The position numbers and the translations under genes were made by a program. A stretch of DNA of 64,000 nucleotides from Quillaja saponaria (taxonomy: Eukaryota; Streptophyta; Magnoliopsida; Fabales; Quillajaceae): contig CM055611.1 in the NCBI GenBank assembly GCA_029379385.1, positions 10,292,001 to 10,356,000 on the forward strand, read 5' to 3'. The first letter of the stretch is position 1. Each line of letters begins with the position of its first letter. Of the stretch, positions 10,770-22,105 are shown one piece after another. A model generated the notes under the pieces. The model was not told the origin of the DNA and did no database searches. It saw only the letters and a list, made by a program, of their open reading frames with translations.

Positions 10770-13700
10770 TGCATAATTGTTCATTGGTGGCTATTTTAGA
10801 ACCAAAAAGTCCTTTGGTAATTTAGATACTCTTGCTTTTTATTGTGGCTTTTCTTATTCTTTTACTAATTTGGATAATAATTTGTGGCTATTTAGGATGA
10901 TGCTTTTACTTGCGAGGTGATATTAAATTCAAGTCAGTAGTTTTCTTTGAAACTAATGCATACAAGAATATGCAAACCTATTTTCCTTTCTATGCTAAAT
11001 GCAACATGGTGGAAGGAATAGATTTGTGGGATGATTTAATGGCTATTAGTAGTTTTATTGGTTTGAATAGTTGGTAAGTTAGAGGGGACTTTAACTGCGT
11101 TTTGAGTCAGGATGAGATTTTTGGTCGGAGAGCCTGTTTCAATTCTGAAGCATCATATGATTTTATGGGTGCTTTGTTTGTATGTGATCTGCATGAAAAG
11201 GCTTTCTTAGGTTCATGGTTTACTTGGACTAACAAGTGTGTGAAGGCTTGGCTTGAATTCTAAAGAGGTTTGATCATTTCTTTATTAATTGTTGTTGGTC
11301 TAATGTGAATTTCCATGTCACGTAGCTTAATAGGAAATACTCTGATCAAAATCCCTTGAAAGTTGAAGTTCATGGGCAAGGGCTTACTTATAATGCTCAT
11401 TTTCGTTATCTAAATATATGGAGTTGCCATAACCATTTTTTATCTACAGTTCAGTAATCTTGGGAAAAACCATTGAATGGTAATCCGATGTATGTTTTGG
11501 GTGCTAAGTTAAATCAATTAAAAAAATATTTGTATGGGTGGAACAAATATGTCTTTCGCCGTGTTCCGGACAGAGTTAAAAATGCTGAAGACTTTGTGTC
11601 ACACACTAAACAAGTTGTTGATAGGGGTGAAGCCTCTTTGGATGATCTTAGTAAAGCTGAAACTTTGTTAGAAGAGGAGGAATTATGGCGTTAAAAGTCC
11701 TTGGCTAAATGGCTTAAAGAGGGTGATAGGTGTACTAAATACTTTTATGCTTCTATCAAAGCTAAAAGAAGTTGGTTGGCCTATCCACAAAATTAAAGAT
11801 GCTTCAGGCACTTGGTTGGACCGGAGGACAGATATTGAAAAGGCAGTAATTGATCATTTTATGCACCTCTTTATTGTTACAGGTTCTTTTCTTGATTTGA
11901 ATTTTCTAGATTGTATTCCTAATTTAGTGTCCTCTGCTCATAATGATTTGCTGAGTAAATTTCTCTTATAGGATGAAATTCAAGAGGCTGTGTTACAGTT
12001 AGATATAAACAGTGCGGCTGGTCCAGGATGGGTTTAACAATCAATTTTTCATTACATGTTATGAGATTGTTATTGATGATATAACGCGGGCTATTTAGTA
12101 CTTTTTTACTGGTGGGAAATTGTCTAAATTTGTTAACAGCATAGTTATTATTCTATCACCTAAGGTAGACTCGTTGCAATCATTCTCTGCCTGCTCTTAT
12201 TTCTGAGGAACAAAGTGGTTGTCTTTGGGGTAGAAGCCTCATTGATAATGTGGCTTTAGCTTAAGAACTGGTGCATGATTTACATAAAAAGGTTCTAGGT
12301 GGCAATACTATTTTCAAGCTTGATATGACTAAGGCCTATAATAGGATTAATTAGTTTTTCTTAATATCGATGCTCTAGAGAATTGGCTTTTGTGAGTTTT
12401 GGATAGATTTGATCTGGAGCATGATTTCTAGCTCTTGGTATTTAGTCTTGGTGAATGGTAATTTTGTGAGATTTTTTAAGCCTTCAGCAAGGGGATCCTT
12501 TGTCACCTGTATTGTTCATTCTTGCCTTAGAGGTTTTAAGTTGTGGTCTTCATGGAGTCAAGTACAGTTGATTGTTTTTTCCATCACTCTGGCACTCCTA
12601 AAATTTCATTTCTTTCTTTTGCTAATGACATAATTATATTTTCAACTGGAAATAAATATTCTTGTATTGGTCTTATGTCTTTTTGGGAAGCATATAAGTC
12701 AATTTCAAGACAATTAGTGAATAGGCAAAAGAGCTGCTTTTTAACATGAGCTAAGGCTTCCCCTCAACGACTAAGGATTATCAAGAATGCTACGTGGTTT
12801 ACCCATCAGAATTTTATGGTGACTTATTTAGGTTGCCCTTTGTTTGCTACATGTAAGAAAGTGGCTTTCTTTTCCAACATGTTTACAAAGATTTAATTAA
12901 GAATCTCTTCCTAGTCCTCCAAGTTCCTCTCTCAAGTAGAAGGTTAGTCTTAATAAAGCATGTACTTAACTCTATGCCTTTGTATCTCTTGAGTGCCTTA
13001 GACCATCCAAAGGCTGTTATTGCTAAATGGAGTGTGTATTGGCTAACTGTTTTTAAGGAGCAAAAGAAGGGCATAGAAAGTTTCGCTGGTGTTCTTGGCG
13101 AAACATTTGGCGTCCTACTTAGAAAGGAGGCTTTAGTATTCATTCACTGTCTGATATGTCTCTGGCCTTTTTCAATGAAGCTATGGTTCAATTTTTGGAA
13201 AAGTTAGTCTTTATGGTCTCGCTTTCTATTAGCTAAATATTGTAATAGAGTACATCTTGTGATAGCTTCTCTTTCTTATTTTCTCTTATGTGGTGAAGGT
13301 TAGTAGCTTGTCGTTATATTGTTGAATCTCATTTATGTTGGAATATGGCCAACGGGCTTCATACATTTTTGGCATGATACATGGTGTGACCTTGGGCTAA
13401 TTTATTTACTTATTGATGCAATCCCATGTCAGCTTGTGAACTTGAAATTAAGTGATTTTTGGCATCTTTCTTATAGGGATAAACAATTAATTCCTGGATT
13501 AGTATGTCAAAGAGTGTTAGAGTAACATTTTTATGATGATAATGATAATGTTTTAATTTGGACTGAAGATAAAGCAGGTTTGTTTACTATTTTGTCCGCT
13601 TGGAATATGACTCGGAAATCTAATGCTTTGCTACCTTTTCTTGGTATCCTCTTCTCCCAGTCAAAGTTTCAATTTTCTTTTGGAAGCTATGGTTTGAGTT

Positions 13701-14630
13701 TTTGGCTTTGGATAACAATGTGGCTAGATTTAATATTTCATTGGTCTCTCAGTGTAGATGTTGTTCTAATCCTAATGTGGAAACTAGTCACCATTTATTC
13801 ATTTCCTTTCAAGTTGCTAGGGATGTATGGAAGTTTTTTTTTTTTTTTTGCATTGTTTTGATATGAACTTTTCATTTCGTTTCAATTCATGATATGTTTT
13901 GGTTATGGTGGCAAGGTGGTACAAGCTTTTTGCAGGTTATTTGAGATCGATTACTCCTTGCTTGGTTGTATGAGAGATTTGGATAGCCCATAATGAGAAG
14001 GAATATGATAATATATCAATGTGCTTGGTGGGTATAATCAGATAGGTTTTGAAGACTCTTGGTCTTATTCTCACATCTATGAAAGGTACAATAAAATTGA
14101 ACTTTAAAGATTCTTATTAGCTAAGTTTTTTTGGATTTCGGATTCCTAAGCATATGTTCTTAAATAAGGTTATTATGTTAAGATGGCTACCTCCCCCTCT
14201 CACTTAAGTTAAATTGAATTATGATAGGTGTTCCCGTGGTAAGCCAGGGGAGGTAGCTATAGGAGATATTATTTGATCTTCAACTGGTGAAATGCTTTTT
14301 GATTTTGGAATTTATTTAGGGGAACATACTAATTCATTGTTAACCCTGATTCATTAGCTTTTATGCATTGTGTCTCTAAAAGGACTAATCCTATTTGGAT
14401 GCTCTATGGGAAATTCCGAGAGTTATTGCAATTGATTTAGGATTTTAATATAACGATCTCTAATTATTATAGAGAGACTATTATTGTTGCTGACGGTATT
14501 GCAAATGAAGCCTGTGACAGGAAAACAAGTTTTACTTGGGCTTCTATAAATAGTATTCCTATACAACTCCGTGGGCTGTTTACTTTGGATAAGGAACAAG
14601 TTCTTTATATTATGGTTGTTTCCAATTCTT
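10770..14630 (+). pseudogene. LINE ORF2 (endonuclease, RT, RNase H) remnant
   Basis: The endonuclease part shows RGDFNCVLSQDE near 11080-11120, matching the GDFN signature. A connecting region at 11473-11971 includes a WLKEGDRCTKYFYA segment and an NPQ-like region typical of plant LINEs. In the reverse transcriptase part, the QGDPLSP block is disrupted near 12485-12510, and the active-site motif reads FANDIIIF near 12617-12640, so the first aspartate of the FADD motif is now asparagine. The end (14210-14630) matches an RNase H domain (NYDRCSRG start, then a KETNVVADGI-type ending) with breaks. Many stops rule out function. Confidence 0.75.
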
Positions 14631-14800
14631 AGTTTTAGCTTGAATTTTACTTTTCTTGTAATGGGATAGTATCCTAAATTTATGGTTTCTTGAAGTCTTG
14701 TAAGTTATTGGTAGACTAGACTATGACTAATGTTTGTTTGCTTCTAAAATTAATAAAATCTTAAGGACTAACCCAGGTCCTAGTTAAGTTTGGGTTACAA

Positions 14801-16340
14801 AAAACCTCTATATTTCAATTCATTTTAAATGAATTATTCTATTTGGAATGAAAACTATACTTAGGACTAGTGCGTAGGAATGATTTTTGCAAAATTTGAA
14901 TGAGAATGTAATGCAGTGGAATAGAATGATCTTTCTATTCTATTGTTTGGTAGTATAATTGAGGAATAATCATTTTATTTTATTTATTTATTTATTTATT
15001 TTCTATGCAGTTTTGGATATGAAATAATATAAAAATTATGTTAAAATGACAAAAAATATCCCTCAATAGATAAAGTAATAAAATATAACATAATTTATAA
15101 TATATATATATATATATAATTCTTAGTTTTTAAATCATTTAAAAAAAAAATTGATATTATTTATTTATTAATATTAATTAATTATTGTTACTTATATTTT
15201 ATTTTATTTATTTTTTTCTTATTTTTATTATTTATTAGTATTAATATTTTTATTTAAAATTACTTAACTAATTTATTTATTTAACATTATTATTTACTTA
15301 GAATTATATTATTTACTATGATAAGAAGGGTATTTTTTTTTTATTATTTGACTAAAATAAATTGATTTATTATTTATTTTATAAATAATTTTTTAAAAAT
15401 TTTATATGATTTTATATTATTAAATTTTATATAAAGGGTATTTTTGTCATTTGACTAAATTATAAATATTTATTATTTAATTAATTAATTTAAAATATTA
15501 TTATTTTATTAATATTCAACTTTTTATTTAATTATTTATATTATGTGATATAATAGTTTTTTTGTATTTAACTGAGCTAAACTAATTTTATAAAAGTAAG
15601 AATACGCAATCCCACCCCTAGATGGGTTTAAAGATTTCTATTTCTACGGAATAAAATAACCTTATGAAATAAGTATTATGAGGCTAAAACATACCAAACG
15701 AAATAATGTTCATTTCAAAGAATTGTGTATGGAATGGAATGATTATTCTTGCATACCAAACTAGCCAAAATTTAGTATAATTCTCTTATTTGGAACAAAT
15801 GAATTTTTTATTTTAATTTAAGTATTTTTCCCATACTATCATCAAATTTTTTAATTAAAACTAGCATTGATCAACTAAAATTTAAAGACGAAGAGATTAA
15901 TTATTGTTCAATGAACAAAAGATCAGTTGAGAGAAAAAAACTTGTAGTTAGTTAGATAAACATTTGAGATAATGTGATGATGGCTCTTTATCGATTTATT
16001 TAAATAAAAAATATGTGTAATATTAAGGATAAAAATATTATTTGAGGTGAAAAAATAATAATTTATTTCAAATGAATTCTACAAAATAAAATCAAACCTA
16101 TTTATTTAGAGTGAAATTCATAATTAAATAAAAGATAAATTTCAAATAAACTCCACAAAATAAAATCTTACCTATTTATTTAGTGTAGAATTCATAATTA
16201 AATAAAATATGAATTACAAATAAACTTTATTTAAAATATATTCCAGTTCATTTGTTTTAAAGATAAAAAAAGTGTAGAATTTATACGAAATGAAGTGAAT
16301 TCTAAATTTTTTTTTTTAGGTGCTCCAACCATATTGTTTG
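14801..16340. repeat. AT-rich MITE-like repeat and flank upstream of uS2m copy 1
   Basis: This is very AT-rich DNA without genes. Near the left side (14941-14953) is TATTGTTTGGTA and near the right side (15690-15700, 15750-15765) are CATACCAAAC motifs, so the segment has facing TTTGGTA/TACCAAA arms as in many plant MITEs. Both arms also carry GGAATAGAATGAT- and GGAATGGAATGAT-type blocks. It is repeated at about 36330-37780. Element ends and target-site duplications are not clear. Confidence 0.5.
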
Positions 16341-16444
16341 GATGGTCCGGTTCCGAACCCAACCCCCTAGAGTTTCCATATTTTCTTACATAGGAGCCTC
16401 CGGGCCTTTGGAGTTACTTAGAACGAATCGGAGTGATAGAAGTT

Positions 16445-16452
16445 AAACCCTA
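16445..16452 (+). promoter_or_regulatory. Telo-box (AAACCCTA) in the uS2m copy 1 promoter
   Basis: AAACCCTA lies about 130 bp upstream of the uS2m start codon. Telo-boxes are known in promoters of plant ribosomal-protein and translation-factor genes. The same octamer is kept at 37918-37925 and in the orphan fragment at 7274-7281. Confidence 0.5.
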
Positions 16453-16480
16453 TAAGCAGAAACTCTTGGCAAAAAATAAA

Positions 16481-16516
16481 ATGGCAATGAACACACGGTG
16501 GCTCCCACGTTCCTAA
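16481..16516 (+). CDS. Possible uORF in the uS2m copy 1 leader
   Basis: This is a short open frame, ATG to TAA, of 11 codons (MAMNTRWLPRS), ending 67 bp before the uS2m start. Copy 2 has the same frame at 37953-37988 with one residue changed. Whether it lies inside the transcript depends on the transcription start, which I cannot see. Confidence 0.3.
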   Translation: MAMNTRWLPRS

Positions 16517-16583
16517 TACCTTCAGCCATCTTCAGGTCGCCGCCTTCTTCACGTTCCCAGTTAGTCATCTTCGTTCCGGGAGA

Positions 16584-17237
16584 ATGACCATTCATTCAAT
16601 CGTGATTCAGAAGCTTCGGAGCACTAATGCTCAATTGGGCCGCAGAGTCGCCGCCCACCATTTCAAAATCTATACCTATGGCTTCCGCAACGGGATGGCC
16701 ATCATCGACTCCGACAAGACGCTAATATGTATGCGTAATGCCTGCAATTTCATTGGTTCCCTCGCCCGTGAAAAGGGTCGGTTCATGTTCATCAATACCA
16801 ACCCTATGTTCGACGAGATATTCGAGCAAATGACTAAGAAGATTGGCTGCTATAGCCCCAGTGCTAATGCCCTTTGGCGGACTGGTGGGTTCTTGACAAA
16901 CAGTGGTAGCCCCAAGAAATTTCGGTCACGGAACAAGAAGCTTAGTTTTGGTCCTGCTCAGCCGCCTGATTGTGTCGTTATTATGGACACTGAGAGGAAG
17001 TCTTCGGTCATTAAAGAGGCTGATAAGTTGCAAATTCCAATTGTAGCTTTGGTGGATTCCAGTATGCCATTGGATTATTACAAACGGATAGCATATCCTG
17101 TTCCTGCTAATGATTCTGTACAATTTGTGTATTTGTTTTGTAATTTGATTACCAAAACATTCATGCTGGAGCAGAAGAAGTTGGCAGCTACAGAAAATGA
17201 ACCCAAGATTCAAGCTCGGTATGATGCTTCATTGTGA
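16584..17237 (+). CDS. RPS2: Mitochondrial ribosomal protein uS2m, copy 1
   Basis: This single-exon gene encodes 217 residues of the bacterial-type uS2 family. It is a small-subunit protein of the mitochondrial ribosome, made from a nuclear gene as in many plants. The N-terminus (MTIHSIVIQKL, then LGRRVAAHHFK) and the segments IGSLAREKGRFMFINTNP, KKIGCYSP, QPPDCVVIMDTE and IPIVALVDSSMP follow the uS2 core in order. The C-terminus holds the conserved VPANDSVQFVYLFCNLI block. No long presequence is present. The start is the first ATG in frame and is identical in both copies. Copy 1 differs from copy 2 at residues 12 (R/L), 64 (K/N) and 75 (M/L). The frame is intact, and the UGP-like frame starts 103 bp after the stop. 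Confidence 0.95.
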   Translation: MTIHSIVIQKLRSTNAQLGRRVAAHHFKIYTYGFRNGMAIIDSDKTLICMRNACNFIGSLAREKGRFMFINTNPMFDEIFEQMTKKIGCYSPSANALWRTGGFLTNSGSPKKFRSRNKKLSFGPAQPPDCVVIMDTERKSSVIKEADKLQIPIVALVDSSMPLDYYKRIAYPVPANDSVQFVYLFCNLITKTFMLEQKKLAATENEPKIQARYDASL

Positions 17238-17522
17238 TTGCTTTACTACTGTATTTGTTTTTGTTTTTTTTGGTTGTTGTTTAGGAAGTAATAATGACCT
17301 ATTGACTTACAACTGATAAATTACTGGTTCAAGAGAGGAGATGGCAAGCATTGAGCAGAGCAAGAACAAGCTTGATTTTGCAAAGCATAAAGTAGTTGTT
17401 GTTCCTTATGATAGTTTAACGCCTATTACTGAAGGTAAATTCTAACTTATAAAACTCAATCTCTTGTACTTGGTCTGGTATGAATTGGGTTTTAGAGGGT
17501 AGAGCTCTGAACTGGATATTGA

Positions 17523-17624
<102 letters not shown>

Positions 17625-19053
17625 TGAGCATTACTCTGATTATACAACATTTAGTGATTGTGTTACTGGAATTTTCACCCTCCAATTTTTTGTTTTGCTT
17701 GCCTGTCTTTATTTTTCTATAAATGCTTATTGGTTGGTCACTGGCAGAATCATGCTGTGCGTTTTTAGTAGAGTCTCTAGTTATTAAAAAAAAAGAAAAA
17801 CCCAGCAAGCTTCTTCTTCTTCTTCTTTTGACACTCTTTTTAGTTTTCTTATTTCTTTTTTCCCCCCTTACCTATTACATGAAATAGTGCTTCATAAGCA
17901 CCGTGCAATAACAAGAGCCTTTACGGCCCAAGTCTGCAATGTGTACATTATATCAACAATAGGTTGCTGACGTAATGATTATGCCTTCAGCAACCATGAT
18001 TTGGGATTCTCTTGAATGGTTGACATGAAAATGATTCATAGATAGTCTCCGTATTACTAACATTCTTTTGAGGAGCTTTGTCTTGATTGTTGGAGAAGAA
18101 AGTTGACTGCCTAGTTGATAAATTTTAGTTTTGCTACTGATGGTCACTGGATCCATGTAAATTGCTTAACTGTTGAAGTTTCTTCTGAATAAAATTGTTT
18201 CCCACTATGTTTGTGGTACATGTATATCACATAAGTAATTGGACTGTATTGTTTCGCACTAATATTTGTCCGGCCTTACCATTGTTCACTAATATTGTAG
18301 CAGACAGTATTCTGAGAACACTTATTCAATAAATGGTGCTCTTTTTTTCTAATACGCTAATTCCATTGATCATGAACTTATGATTTCTTGTTTGCCTTTT
18401 AAACTGCTGTAGAGAAATAAGTGATAAATCCTAAATCTTAACTGCATAGTTTCTGGACAATCAAGATTCAAGATACTTAGAAAATTATGCAGCAAGATGT
18501 AAGGCATTTTATTATTGTGTCACTTTTTATGAAATCAAACTGGATATTCATATGAGATTACTTGTCTATTATAGATTGATTTTGTGCACCATGTCCAGTT
18601 GCTATTCTGTATTATAGGGACCCCCAAATCTGAGACAATAAATTATGGGAAGTCTCAAATTCTTGCTACTAACTTCTGATTTCGGTTTTTGGGTACTGAA
18701 GTTATGCTTTAGGGATAAGGTTTGTGGAAGCATGAAAGATCAGGGTTTTTCATGGCTAGGGTTAAGGTTCCTAGAATGAGAAAACTATGCTAAGATTTGG
18801 GGTTGGCCCATTGCACCAGAACCTAAGTGACAGGTAAGATTTTTAATTAGCATCCCATGACAACAAACATTTGTTCTCAAGATTTTTTACTATTGGCCAA
18901 GGCAGGAAAATGAGGATGTAGCTGTTGAAAATCCATCCTTGTAGCATCCTCCAGATTGCTGTTGGCCTATTAGACCAGAACCTAAGTGACAGGTCTGTTC
19001 TTTATCTTAACATCCTTCTTATCCAAGATAGAATCAGGGTGTTTCGGTTGAAC

Positions 19054-19055
19054 TG
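19054..19055. other. Scar of a 6.3 kb deletion
   Basis: Unit 1 reads GGTTGAACT directly into GATTAAGAGG. In unit 2 these two sides are separated: the left side ends at 40651 and the right side resumes at 46977. About 6,325 bp, with UGP-like exons 3-10, a gypsy fragment, a LINE fragment and a MITE, are therefore missing from unit 1. At most one base is shared at the break. Confidence 0.88.
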
Positions 19056-20223
19056 ATTAAGAGGTTCAAAAATCAGGTCTGTTCCTGGGCAGTCAACATT
19101 ACCTGCAAGAACTGATATTAGGTATTTGAGGAATTGGAGGATGATTTTGGATTTGGGAGACTAGGGTTCTGATGATAGGAAGATGTTAGGATAGGGTGGC
19201 ACTCAAATCAAATAAGAGATTGAGAGAATATGATAGAGAAATTGCATCAAACAACAAAAATTTCAGCAAAAGTTTCTTCAATAATCAAGTCTGACAGTAA
19301 GTACAAGGTGTACCTTTGTATAGGCAGCCCCATAACCTAGTATTGATATCCCAAGTAATATAATTACCTAATAGTAATAAAGCCCCTAACTTAACAACAA
19401 TTTCTAATTGACCCCAAATTATTAATACTAAATTCTATTTCAGAAATGACTAAACCTGACCCTAATGATAAAAATTGAACAATTAAATTAAAATCCCAAT
19501 ACAATTAACATCAAAATAATTGCTTCTTCAATCTCCACTACATACCATCTTAAATCTAAGAATTGATGTTAGTTTACATACCTATTAGTTTGATCACTAG
19601 AAGTATCTTGACTTTTTAAGATCAGGATTATATTATATTTTTGCTAAACTAATTTGTCAGGGCAATTGTCTCTGTAGTGTACGATTTATATTTTTGCCTC
19701 CTTCATTAGCAGTGCCCTCCCTTCTTTTCCGTTATTACTCTCTTACCAGTGGTGCCCTAACCAACTTTGCGTCTCTCACCAATAGTGCCCTTTTTCACAT
19801 TGTACTGTTGGTTGATGTTTGTCAAACAAATTGAAGCCACAATCCTTTGTCATTTTATTTACTTATTGACCAATCGTTCTTAGGTTGTTGTGAGATGATT
19901 GTTGTGATTGATAATTAGGTTTTACTTGTAGAAGATTGAACATTATATCTTGAAGGAGTATTAAAAATATAATATTAATGTATTCCGTAGTCTCACATTG
20001 CTTAGATGTAAAAGTCTATGTTTCATTTTTTACTATAATAATGCTTTATTGGTGTTGGCTTTTAAATAATTCAAGCTATAGCCCTTTTCCTCATTCAATT
20101 TTATTTAACAAATTTGTTAAACAATAATTTTTCATTAGGCCCTTTTCCTCTTTTTTGTTGGTGGAATTTGTATCTGGTAGCACTAGATTTCACTTAGAGT
20201 TGTACGTAATCATATATTGTGAC

Positions 20224-22105
20224 AGAAATAAAATTTAGGGTTCATAATTTAGTGGTTTGTAAATTGTCTAATGTTATAATTAGGGATAAAATTAGAGTTA
20301 GGAGTTATTACTTTTGTTTTCATTAGGACTCTGCTTTATTTTTATGTTAATAGGGCTTCTCTATTTTTAAGACTCTAGCTGCTTATCTTTTTAGGATTTC
20401 CAAGGAGTCTACTTAATGACGCTAGTTTACATTGTTATAAACCTTTTGATGAACTAAAAAAATTGACTTTTTGATTGTCCGTTCAATTGCCCATCTCGGT
20501 TAAAATACCTATTGGTGCTGCATCAATTTGGTATCAAAGCCTAGGCTCTTATCCCTCCCCGTCAAAAAATACAGATATGTCATCCTCTTCCCTCAATCAC
20601 CACCATCGACAACCAAGTACTCTATCCAAATCATACAACCATCGCTACACATTACTGTCCAGGAAAAAAAAAAGTATGAAAGTTTGCCACTGCCGTCAGA
20701 TGTATCAGAATTTCTGAAACTCACCACCAATAGTTTCGGAATTTTCCGATATATCTATTCCCATGGTTTTGAAGTCCAAGAACTACCCATGACTGCCAAA
20801 AAGCCTTAAACAGGTGCTGCCCAGCTGCCATCGCTGTAAAAGTCACCGGATTCAAGATCTTCCATTGCAAAAAGAATTGGAAGCTAGTGATCTATATTTA
20901 CCTGAAGTTTAGCCGAAAACCACCTAAGCACCTCTGCTGACCCGACCTGAAACCATCTCCGCAGACCCATTTCACCTTCATCAACCCTAAACCGTTTCAG
21001 CCATACCCATACCCATAACCAGTACCTAATCCGTGACCTGGACTACTCCCACCTCTAATCCAAACCCAGTCCCAAAATCAGACCCACCTGTGGCCCAATC
21101 TTCTACCCAACTCTGCCCATCACCCATAGCTGTTTCCTTATCTAGCTGGTCCAACTCGTAACCCTAGACCCATAAACCAACATCCTGCATTTGCTGTATT
21201 CTTAAAAAAAAATAAAAAATACACCCATTCCCAAGGTTTCTTGGCCCACTGAGTTCAATTTTTAGGTCCAACTTGTCAAAAATCTGCTCTGACATATATG
21301 CTTTGATCTAGTATGTTTTCTTAAATATATTCTATGGCTCCCTGAGTTTTACAACTCTTAGCTTCTTATGAGATATCTATGCGATGTCGAGTTGATTGCT
21401 AAAAGGAAGGCATGGAAGAATGCACAGATTAATGCTTCAAAAAGTATCAAAAATTAGTTGCCTGAAATGAAATTAGCGCGATCTCTAAAATGCAAGGATT
21501 CAAGACATGATGAATTGTTTTCACAAGATTATTGAATCTTTTAGTTGAAGCAATTATAGAAAAGCTTATGTCAGTTCAGATTATAGAAAAGCAGACACTA
21601 CACTTCCCATGAATATTGAGCAGATTTAATTTGTCATTCCAATGAAATTTTCAAGTGTTTGCCATTTCCAACAAAGTTTTTCTCACTAGTTTATGAAGAC
21701 TCTACAACAAGATTTTATTTTTGAGGTCCACATTCTCTCTCATTTCAAAACTCGAGGTCTAGTTTTATCTAACCAAGAGAGAATGATGGAGAACGAAGAA
21801 ATAGAATTTAGGGTCTATAATTTAGTAGTTTGTAAATTGACTAATGTTAGAGTTAGAGATACGATTAGTAATATTTTATTATAATTAAGTTAGGAGTTAT
21901 TAGTTTTGTTTCATTAGGACTCTGTTTTATCTTTATGTTATTAGGGTTTTCCTTTTATTAGGACTCTAAGTGTTTATCCTTTTAGGATTTCTAAGGAGTC
22001 TATATAATGACCCATAGTTTACATTGTTATAAACCTTTTGAAGAATTAAATAAATCGACTTTTCGATTGTCCCTCTCAGTTAAAATACCTGTTAGTGCTG
22101 CATCA
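20224..22105 (+). mobile_element. Small non-autonomous LTR element in UGP-like intron, copy 1
   Basis: Two related direct repeats of about 0.3 kb, 20224-20525 and 21798-22105, flank 1.27 kb. Both end GTGCTGCATCA. Directly after the first lies TGGTATCAAAGC (20529-20540), one mismatch from the initiator-tRNA-Met primer binding site TGGTATCAGAGC. A short frame beginning MSSSSLNHHHRQ follows at 20578 and could be a gag start, but no protease, RT or integrase is present. The true 5' LTR border may lie further left, since TG ends are not obvious. The same element sits in unit 2, so it inserted before the duplication. Confidence 0.75.

Larger units (their letters stand above)
8700..14800 (+). mobile_element. 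Decayed full-length LINE (non-LTR retrotransposon)
   Basis: In order it contains an ORF1-like nucleic-acid-binding region, an apurinic-type endonuclease, a reverse transcriptase and a C-terminal RNase H-like domain. This order is typical of plant L1-type elements. Every reading frame is broken by stops and frameshifts. Endonuclease (GDFN), reverse transcriptase (F-A-N-D) and RNase H residues can still be read in pieces. Its 3' half (from 12434) is repeated at 34275-36330 because the tandem duplication starts inside it. It predates the duplication. Confidence 0.85.

Noticed and set aside
16926..17213. 95-codon open frame on the reverse strand inside uS2m copy 1 (and 38398-38685 in copy 2)
   Set aside because: It lies antisense to a well-supported gene and has no recognisable domain; it is open because of the codon use of uS2m.
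16584..17237. A chloroplast or mitochondrial genome origin for uS2
   Set aside because: The surroundings are nuclear in type (intron-rich neighbour, LTR elements, LINEs), so the gene is a nuclear one for a mitochondrial protein.
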